Shown here one piece after another: positions 57,966 through 64,000 of a DNA stretch of 64,000 nucleotides. This stretch comes from Thermorudis peleae. Lineage in GTDB: Bacteria; Chloroflexota; Chloroflexia; Thermomicrobiales; Thermomicrobiaceae. Below the pieces are notes generated by a model that was not told the origin of the DNA, searched no databases, and saw nothing but the letters and a program-made list of their open reading frames with translations. Numbering within the stretch: position 1 is the stretch's first letter; each line of letters begins with the position of its first letter. A program made the position numbers and the translations under genes. The stretch covers positions 496,001-560,000 of the forward strand of contig NZ_JQMP01000001.1 of NCBI RefSeq assembly GCF_000744775.1, given 5' to 3'.

Positions 57966-58658
57966 CTACCTCGCAGGTGAAACAGTCACGACTATCTGGC
58001 CAGGCTGACAGACCACATCGTCAACACGGAGCTGACGAGCGGCTAACTCCTGCTGGAGAGCATCCGCAAGCATCTGAGCAATGGCATCAGCATCCACTGC
58101 AAGGCCAAGCGGGCCACTCAGACTGCTGTCAACCAGGACAATTGAACCATCTTGGGCAATGGGGCGAGCGTGGAAACGGGCTCCCAGCCCTGAAAACGTG
58201 AAAGAGATCGTTACGCCGCTTGGATCAATGACAGCATGGGGAGAGCGTGCTGGACCAAGCCTATCGGCGTGGGCAGCGAGTGCTTGGTTGAGCTGAGCTT
58301 CCGTAATCACAACTTGACTCACACCCGGCACAGGCGTAGCGGATGCAGCCACTGACGCCGCACGAGGCGTTGCCATCGTTGGCGTGCGAGCACCGGCGAC
58401 AGCAGTGGTAGCTGGGGTCGCTGTCGCTGGCGGCGGGAGAAAGCGCCCGCTGAGCAAAGCAGCAAGAGCGAGCAGCAGGATCGCCGCAGTGACAAGCGTT
58501 GCTAAGCAGCCGATCACACGTTGTCCGGCTCGGGATTGACGCTCCCACCGCCGCGCGACCGGGTGAGCAGGGCGGGCAGTCGTGACTAGTGGCGCACCAC
58601 AGGCGCGGCAGTGTGAAGCAATCGGCTGCTCAGTGCCACAAAACGGGCAGAGCATCAT
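57966..58658 (-). CDS. Zinc-ribbon membrane protein of unknown function
   Basis: This is a roughly 230-residue protein. A zinc ribbon (CPFCGTEQ...CRACGAP) occupies the first 25 residues, a membrane helix follows at about 48-73 (VIGCLATLVTAAILLLALAALL), then a Thr/Ala linker and an extracytoplasmic domain (ITEAQLNQALAAHADRL...ISFTFSGLGARF). The outer domain resembles lipid-binding LmeA/DUF2993-type folds by pattern, with low confidence. Two tandem ATGs (58658 and 58655) follow AGGGGG. The frame extends upstream, but that part is not convincing. Confidence 0.65.
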   Translation of the reverse strand: MMLCPFCGTEQPIASHCRACGAPLVTTARPAHPVARRWERQSRAGQRVIGCLATLVTAAILLLALAALLSGRFLPPPATATPATTAVAGARTPTMATPRAASVAASATPVPGVSQVVITEAQLNQALAAHADRLGPARSPHAVIDPSGVTISFTFSGLGARFHARPIAQDGSIVLVDSSLSGPLGLAVDADAIAQMLADALQQELAARQLRVDDVVCQPGQIVVTVSPAR

Positions 58659-58796
58659 ACCCCCTAGTGGGTCAACTTCTCTTGTGGCTAAGGATACCCC
58701 CACCACCTGGTAGACCATAAACCGAATTGGGTTGCTCAGGAGTAGGATAGAACGAGGATAGCCGTAGCATGCGGCCAACCTGGAGCATGGAGATTG

Positions 58797-59507
58797 ATGA
58801 CAGGCATACGATTTTGGGCTGGACTTGCCAGCGTGGTGCTGGTCAATATCGTACTCAGCGGCGACAACGCGTTGGTCATCGCGATGGCAGCGCGCGGACT
58901 GCCGCCACGACAGCGGCGCTGGGCGATGATCGCAGGTGGCGCAGCAGCGATCATCCTGCGGGTGCTGTTCACAGCGCTGGCAGCACTGCTGCTCACGATC
59001 CCGCTGCTGGAAGCTGGCGGTGGGCTCGTTTTGACCGGCATTGCAGCAAAGCTGTTGCGCGAGGAAGAAGGGACGCAAGTCGTCGATACGGCTGGCTCAT
59101 TCCTGAGCGCTGTGCAGACAATAACGCTGGCTGACGTCGTGATGAGTCTAGACAATATGCTAGCCGTAGCGGGAGCGGCGCAAGGGAGCTTGCTCTTGCT
59201 GGGGTTGGGGCTGTTGCTCTCCATGCCACCAATTCTGATCGGCAGCGATGTACTAGCGCGGCTGCTCAACCGTCTGCCCTGGTTGGTCGCCGTTGGAGCC
59301 ATCCTCTTAACAATTACGGGTGCACGGATGGTCGCCAACGACCCGCTCGTTGCCGCTCGCGTGCCAGATCCCCTTGCGACACCGTTCTTGATTGGGGTAG
59401 CGGTGGGGCTAACGGCATTAGCCTTTGTCCCTGCAATTTGGCGCTGGTGGCGTCAGCGGCGGACGGCAACGAGGGCCATAAGCCATCAAGCGCCGAGCCA
59501 CGACTAA
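58797..59507 (+). CDS. TerC/YjbE-family membrane protein
   Basis: This is a 236-residue integral membrane protein with about seven helices. The family signatures LSGDNALVIAMA (near residue 22) and DVVMSLDNMLAVAGAA (near 120), with paired Asp-Asn in membrane helices, are diagnostic of TerC/YjbE proteins, which export manganese or metals in several bacteria. ATG 58797 with GGAG about 5 bases upstream. A yybP-type riboswitch would fit the family, but I could not identify one. Confidence 0.85.
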   Translation: MTGIRFWAGLASVVLVNIVLSGDNALVIAMAARGLPPRQRRWAMIAGGAAAIILRVLFTALAALLLTIPLLEAGGGLVLTGIAAKLLREEEGTQVVDTAGSFLSAVQTITLADVVMSLDNMLAVAGAAQGSLLLLGLGLLLSMPPILIGSDVLARLLNRLPWLVAVGAILLTITGARMVANDPLVAARVPDPLATPFLIGVAVGLTALAFVPAIWRWWRQRRTATRAISHQAPSHD

Positions 59508-59962
59508 ACGCATCGGCAACACGCTGACAGGTGCACGGCAGGTCACAGCGGGTATGTTTAGCTGGCGCAAGCCGGCCGCCCACACCTACGCAGCAGGGTA
59601 GCAAGAGGGCGGGGCAGGACCGGGGTTCCGGCCCGCCCCGATACGGGGGTAGAGAGGGGGAAAGAAGAGGTCGTCTGAGGCAGTTGCTGACCCAGGAGAG
59701 GTAATGTCTGGGCCAGAGCACTGGGGAAACAGCATCTGCCTAAAGCGTCGCTGATCCCAATGCGCAATGTTTAGTGTAGCGACATCGTCATCTGTTGTCT
59801 GTCGGGAAAAGTCAGACAGTTCCAACTTCTTGCCGATTTCGGCCATTGCAGCATACGAAACAGTCAATGGCGGCACGCGGTACAATTCTGCTGTCAACAT
59901 GCCCACGGGCATGGGCAGTTGTTCCATGCCTGTGTGCCACAGTTGGAGAGGGGTGCATTCCG
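59508..59962 (+). other. Intergenic region before acnA
   Basis: About 455 bases. An imperfect GC-rich inverted repeat at 59607-59640 may terminate the TerC-family transcript. A small CATGCCC/GGGCATG repeat (59899-59914) and a TACAAT hexamer (59881-59886) lie near acnA; no good -35 was found. Confidence 0.4.
59607..59640 (+). terminator. Imperfect GC-rich hairpin after the TerC-family gene
   Basis: Left arm GGGCGGGGC and right arm GCCCGCCCC with a CCGG/CCGG core. No T run; a possible terminator about 100 bases past the stop. Confidence 0.35.
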
Positions 59963-62755
59963 ATGCAAGATGAAGCACGTCGTGATCCCTTTGGGGCCCG
60001 AGCCACGCTTGAGACACCCGAAGGACGCGTGACGTATTACCGGCTCGCTGCACTGGCCGATCATATCACCATCGGCCTGGAGCGACTGCCATATACCGTC
60101 AAAGTGCTGCTGGAAAACGTTCTCCGTTTGGCCGGCAATGGTCCATTTACGACTGAAGATGTCGAGCTTGTCGCTGGTTGGCAACCCGGCCCGAAACCTG
60201 CTCGCGAGATACCCTTCTTACCAAGCCGAGTGTTGCTCCAGGACTTCACGGGCGTGCCAGCCATTGCCGATCTCGCGGCCATGCGTGCCGCGGTGGCTCG
60301 CGCTGGCGGAGATCCGCAGATCATCAACCCCCTGGTTCCTGTTGACCTGGTGATCGACCACTCCGTGCAAGTTGACGCGTTCGGCACTACCATTGCCTTT
60401 CAGCGCAACGTCGAGCGCGAGTATGAGCGAAACCGCGAGCGCTATGCCTTCCTCCGCTGGGCGCAACAAGCCTTCCGCAACTTCCGCGTTGTGCCGCCGG
60501 GCACAGGCATTGTTCACCAGGTGAACATTGAATACCTGGCCTCAGTTGTGACAGTTCGGGATGAAGACGGCACGCCAGTTGCGTTCCCCGACACACTCGT
60601 CGGCACTGACTCGCACACGACGATGGTCAATGCCTTAGGCGTGCTGGGGTGGGGTGTCGGCGGCATTGAGGCTGAGGCGGCAATGCTCGGCCAGCCGATT
60701 ACGCTGCTGCTGCCGCGCGTAATCGGGCTGCGGCTCATCGGCCAGCCTCCAGGTGGCATTACCGCAACGGACTTGGTGCTGACAGTGACGCAGCTCCTGC
60801 GCAAGGTCGGCGTCGTTGATACCTTTGTCGAAGTCTTCGGGCCAGGGCTGCGCTACCTGAGCCTGCCCGATCGGGCGACAATCTCGAACATGGCGCCAGA
60901 AATGGGCGCCACAGCCGTCATGTTCCCAATCGATGAAGAGACGCTCGGCTACCTGCGGCTGACTGGCCGGAGCGAAGCGCACGTGCAACTCGTTGAGACA
61001 TATGCTCGGGAGCAGGGGCTGTTCCGCGAAGAAGGGGTTGAGCCAGTCTTCGACCAAGTTGTTGAACTCGACCTCTCGACGCTCGAGCCGAGCCTGGCTG
61101 GCCCACGGCGCCCGCACGATCGTGTACGGCTATCCGAATTGCGCCAGAGTCTACGCGCAGCATTCCCTGATCAGTTCCCTGAAGAAGCGGCAAACGCGCC
61201 CCAGCGCTTTGACTGGGAGGGCGGCGCGGTGAACGAGGCCGAAGCGCCAAGCGCGCCCTTGGTACCGGCTGACCCCCGCCCGAAGGTCGTCGACGTGCGG
61301 CTTGACGGGCAGCATGCCGAACTGCGTCATGGTTCGGTGGTGATTGCAGCGATCACCAGCTGCACCAATACCTCAAATCCTGCAGTAATGCTGGGTGCTG
61401 GTATCTTAGCCAAGAAGGCGGTTGAACGAGGGCTGAGCGTCAGCCCAGCGATTAAGACGAGCTTGGCCCCTGGTTCTGGCGTGGTAACGGCCTACCTGGA
61501 GCGGGCTGGGTTGTTGCCGTATCTTGAGGCGTTGCGTTTCCACCTCGTTGGCTACGGCTGCACGACCTGCATTGGCAACAGCGGCCCGCTCCCAGAACCG
61601 GTAGCGCAAGCCATTCAAGAGAATGAGCTTGTGGTCGCTGCAGTCCTGAGCGGCAACCGCAACTTTGAAGGGCGCATCCACCCGCTCGTGCGCGCAGCCT
61701 ACTTGGCGTCGCCGCCGCTCGTGGTGGCCTTCGCATTAGCAGGCCGCGTTGATATCGACCTGACTCGGGAGCCGCTCGCACACGATCCGAACGGCGAGCC
61801 GGTCTATCTCCGTGACCTCTGGCCAACGCCGGAAGAAATCCGCGAGGCGATGTTGCAAGCTATCGCTCCCGAGTTGTTCGTCGAGCGCTACCGCAACGTC
61901 TTTGCGGGCGATGAGCGCTGGCGCAACCTGCCAGTCCCCACGGGTGCGCTCTACGAATGGGATCCGCAATCGACGTATATCCAGGAGCCGCCATTCTTCC
62001 AGAACCTCCCGCTTGAACCACAGCCGCTCACTGACATCGTTGGGGCACGGGTGCTCGCCTATCTTGGTGATTCAGTGACGACGGACCATATCTCGCCGGC
62101 TGGCTCGATCCCCGTTAACAGTCCAGCCGGACAGTACTTAGTCGGTCGGGGCGTGCCACCGAAGGAGTTCAACAGCTACGGTGCGCGCCGTGGCAACCAT
62201 GAAGTGATGATCCGTGGCACATTTGCGAATATCCGGCTCCGCAATAAGCTAGCTGGTGGACAAGAGGGCGGCTGGACGCGCCACTTCCCCGATGGCGAGC
62301 TCACGACAATCTATGACGCGGCCATGCGCTATCAGGCAGAAGGTGTGCCGTTGCTCGTCGTAGCCGGCAAGGAGTATGGCAGCGGTAGCTCTCGTGACTG
62401 GGCTGCTAAAGGCACGATGCTGCTCGGTGTGCGTGCAGTACTTGCCGAAAGCTTCGAACGCATTCACCGCAGCAACCTGGTGGGCATGGGGGTGTTGCCG
62501 CTCCAGTTCCTGCCTGGGGAGAATGCGGAATCACTCGGGCTCGATGGCACCGAAACCTACACTATTACGGGCATCGCCGAGGGACTCGAGCCCAATAAGC
62601 GGTTGATTGTGCGCGCCGTGCGTGACGACGGCACCGCCCGCGAGTTTGCCGTCATCGCGCGTCTCAACAGCCCAACGGAAATCGAGTACTACCGGCACGG
62701 CGGTATCATGCCTTTCGTGCTCCGTCGTTTGCTCAAGGCCACGGTCCAGGCCTAG
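59963..62755 (+). CDS. acnA: Aconitate hydratase A
   Basis: This 930-residue TCA-cycle enzyme interconverts citrate and isocitrate with a 4Fe-4S cluster. The cluster Cys lie in TSCTNTSNP and GYGCTTCIGNSGP; DSVTTDHISPAGSI and GSGSSRDWAAKG complete the active site, and the swivel domain is C-terminal. The start ATG 59963 follows GGAGAGGGG; the open frame runs further upstream but without family similarity. The M16 peptidase follows 66 bases later. Confidence 0.94.
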   Translation: MQDEARRDPFGARATLETPEGRVTYYRLAALADHITIGLERLPYTVKVLLENVLRLAGNGPFTTEDVELVAGWQPGPKPAREIPFLPSRVLLQDFTGVPAIADLAAMRAAVARAGGDPQIINPLVPVDLVIDHSVQVDAFGTTIAFQRNVEREYERNRERYAFLRWAQQAFRNFRVVPPGTGIVHQVNIEYLASVVTVRDEDGTPVAFPDTLVGTDSHTTMVNALGVLGWGVGGIEAEAAMLGQPITLLLPRVIGLRLIGQPPGGITATDLVLTVTQLLRKVGVVDTFVEVFGPGLRYLSLPDRATISNMAPEMGATAVMFPIDEETLGYLRLTGRSEAHVQLVETYAREQGLFREEGVEPVFDQVVELDLSTLEPSLAGPRRPHDRVRLSELRQSLRAAFPDQFPEEAANAPQRFDWEGGAVNEAEAPSAPLVPADPRPKVVDVRLDGQHAELRHGSVVIAAITSCTNTSNPAVMLGAGILAKKAVERGLSVSPAIKTSLAPGSGVVTAYLERAGLLPYLEALRFHLVGYGCTTCIGNSGPLPEPVAQAIQENELVVAAVLSGNRNFEGRIHPLVRAAYLASPPLVVAFALAGRVDIDLTREPLAHDPNGEPVYLRDLWPTPEEIREAMLQAIAPELFVERYRNVFAGDERWRNLPVPTGALYEWDPQSTYIQEPPFFQNLPLEPQPLTDIVGARVLAYLGDSVTTDHISPAGSIPVNSPAGQYLVGRGVPPKEFNSYGARRGNHEVMIRGTFANIRLRNKLAGGQEGGWTRHFPDGELTTIYDAAMRYQAEGVPLLVVAGKEYGSGSSRDWAAKGTMLLGVRAVLAESFERIHRSNLVGMGVLPLQFLPGENAESLGLDGTETYTITGIAEGLEPNKRLIVRAVRDDGTAREFAVIARLNSPTEIEYYRHGGIMPFVLRRLLKATVQA

Positions 62756-62821
62756 AGCTTGGCCATAGCCCGGCGGCAGGTGAGTGCGAGCAGTCACCGC
62801 TGCCGATGAGAGGACAGCACA

Positions 62822-64000
62822 ATGCAGCTACAACTCCAGGCGCACACGAGCCAGCTCGCCAACGGGCTAACGGTTATCGTCCAGCCACTGCGGCGGGTAC
62901 CGGTGGTGTCATGTTGGATCTGGTATCGCGTGGGCAGCCGCAACGAGCTGCCCGGTAAAACTGGCATCTCTCACTGGGTTGAACACATGCTCTTTAAGGG
63001 CACGCCACGGTTTCCACCGGGTAGCATCTTCCGAGAGGTGCAACGGTGGGGCGGCATGCTCAACGGCTTCACATGGATTGATTACACGGCCTACTTCGCG
63101 ACGGTGCCCGTGCCTGCTCTCGATCTACCGCTCACCGTCGAAGCCGACCGCATGCAGCACGCTGTCTTCGATCCAGCTGAGGTCGAGCGCGAGCGAACAG
63201 TTATCCTTTCAGAACGCGAGGGAAACGAGAACCAGCCTGCAACGGCATTGCGAGAAGAAGTCGTTGCCGCCGCATTCCGCGCCCACCCCTATGGTCATCC
63301 AGTGATCGGCTATCGCGAAGACCTGCTTGCGCTCACCCGCGATGACCTTTACCAGCATTACCGAACCTACTACACACCAGGAAATGCCACGCTTGTGCTT
63401 GTCGGCGACGTCGACCCTGCGGATGTACTCGAGCGCGTTGCCCAGCGGTTTGGTGACATCCCTTCTGGAACGCCTCCGCCACCGCTGCGTGTACGCGAGC
63501 CAGAGCAACTTGGCGAGCGACGGGTGCGTGTGCGGCGGCCAGCACCAGCGCCGATCCTGTTGCTTGCCTGGCGGGCGCCGGAAGCGACGCATCCAGACAC
63601 GCCAGCAATGGCGATGCTCGATCTGGTGCTCTCTGGCGCAGCACCGCTGGGATTTAGCGGTGGCGGTGGCATGGGACGTAGCTCGCGGCTCTACCGTGCG
63701 CTCGTTGCCAGCGGATTGTGCAGCCAGGCAGGGTCGAGCGTGGCGCTCTCCATTGATCCATTCCTGTTCACGGTCTCAGCCACGCTCACCCCAGCCGCTG
63801 AGCTGGCCCGTGTCGAAGAGATCGTGTGGAATGAGTTAGAGAAGCTGCGTCAGGAACCAGTCAGCGCCGCTGAGCTGGAACGAGCCCAGCGCCAGCTGGA
63901 AAGCCAGTTTGCGCAAGCGGCTGAACAGACAACGACGATGGCCTACTTCCGTGGTATGCTCGCGACAGTGGCTCCAGGCTGGACCCCTGAACAGTGGCGC
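62822..64000 (+). CDS. M16-family zinc peptidase (N-terminal part, runs off window)
   Basis: The first 393 residues of a mitochondrial-processing-peptidase-like protein; the frame is open to the right edge. The inverted zinc motif HxxEH is HWVEH (His51, Glu54, His55), with a distal Glu in the ILSEREGNEN region. ATG 62822 has AGAGGA upstream. It may be cytoplasmic or exported; no signal peptide is seen. Confidence 0.9.
   Translation, partial: MQLQLQAHTSQLANGLTVIVQPLRRVPVVSCWIWYRVGSRNELPGKTGISHWVEHMLFKGTPRFPPGSIFREVQRWGGMLNGFTWIDYTAYFATVPVPALDLPLTVEADRMQHAVFDPAEVERERTVILSEREGNENQPATALREEVVAAAFRAHPYGHPVIGYREDLLALTRDDLYQHYRTYYTPGNATLVLVGDVDPADVLERVAQRFGDIPSGTPPPPLRVREPEQLGERRVRVRRPAPAPILLLAWRAPEATHPDTPAMAMLDLVLSGAAPLGFSGGGGMGRSSRLYRALVASGLCSQAGSSVALSIDPFLFTVSATLTPAAELARVEEIVWNELEKLRQEPVSAAELERAQRQLESQFAQAAEQTTTMAYFRGMLATVAPGWTPEQWR

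Noticed and set aside
58659-58796. yybP-ykoY manganese riboswitch before the TerC-family gene
   Set aside because: The expected conserved stems could not be identified; the gap to the divergent gene is only 138 bases.

Overview
The window is GC-rich bacterial chromosome, dense in genes with strong Shine-Dalgarno sites and many GTG or TTG starts. It best fits a member of the Chloroflexota, class Thermomicrobia (relatives of Thermomicrobium, Thermorudis or Sphaerobacter). This placement is inference. It rests on the deazaflavin (F420) genes cofG, cofH, cofD and cofC, a secreted protein ending in an FERRxLTYTPxNP...WRYG module that I associate with Chloroflexota, and the overall gene mix. I saw no rRNA, tRNA, CRISPR array, intact insertion sequence or phage gene.

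Layout. 1-6.1 kb (minus strand): a branched-chain amino acid type ABC importer (livG partial, livM, livH) with two tandem lipoprotein receptors that share a perfect 220-bp tract. 6.3-7.0 kb: a PRC-barrel protein. 7.1-11.9 kb: a Fur/Zur-type regulator followed by a zinc ABC importer (znuA, znuC, znuB), a DsrE/SaoD-like protein and a family-5 uracil-DNA glycosylase. 12.0-16.1 kb: a TrpB2-type tryptophan synthase beta chain, then cofG and cofH. 16.7-21.7 kb: an MHS-family transporter, an acyl-CoA ligase, and an O-acetylhomoserine sulfhydrylase fused to a CoA-binding domain. 22.0-23.8 kb: a ThDP-dependent enzyme. 23.9-28.3 kb (minus): cofD, cofC, an EamA transporter, a nitroreductase that is a good candidate for the dehydro-F420-0 reductase, and a nuclease lipoprotein. 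28.5-32.8 kb: a small Cys-rich protein, a glycogen-debranching-type enzyme overlapping a glycosyltransferase-like gene, and a short-chain dehydrogenase.

33.2-48.8 kb is an accessory catabolic region. It holds a secreted Chloroflexota-type protein, a GtHNL-like cupin, an enolase-superfamily enzyme divergent from a GntR regulator with a palindromic operator, and a tight five-gene operon (molybdenum hydroxylase M, S and L subunits, an M24 metallohydrolase, a flavin monooxygenase). A flavin oxidoreductase with a solute receptor and a divergent esterase complete it. Together these look like uptake and ring hydroxylation of an unidentified, possibly N-heterocyclic, compound.

48.8-50.9 kb is a gene-poor stretch holding one AT-rich membrane-protein gene that looks acquired. 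From 50.9 kb housekeeping genes return: fabF and fabD, a small membrane protein with a consensus promoter, a YhhQ-type transporter with ftsH, a SnoaL-like protein, a zinc-ribbon membrane protein, a TerC/YjbE-family protein, aconitase (acnA), and the start of an M16 peptidase that runs off the end.
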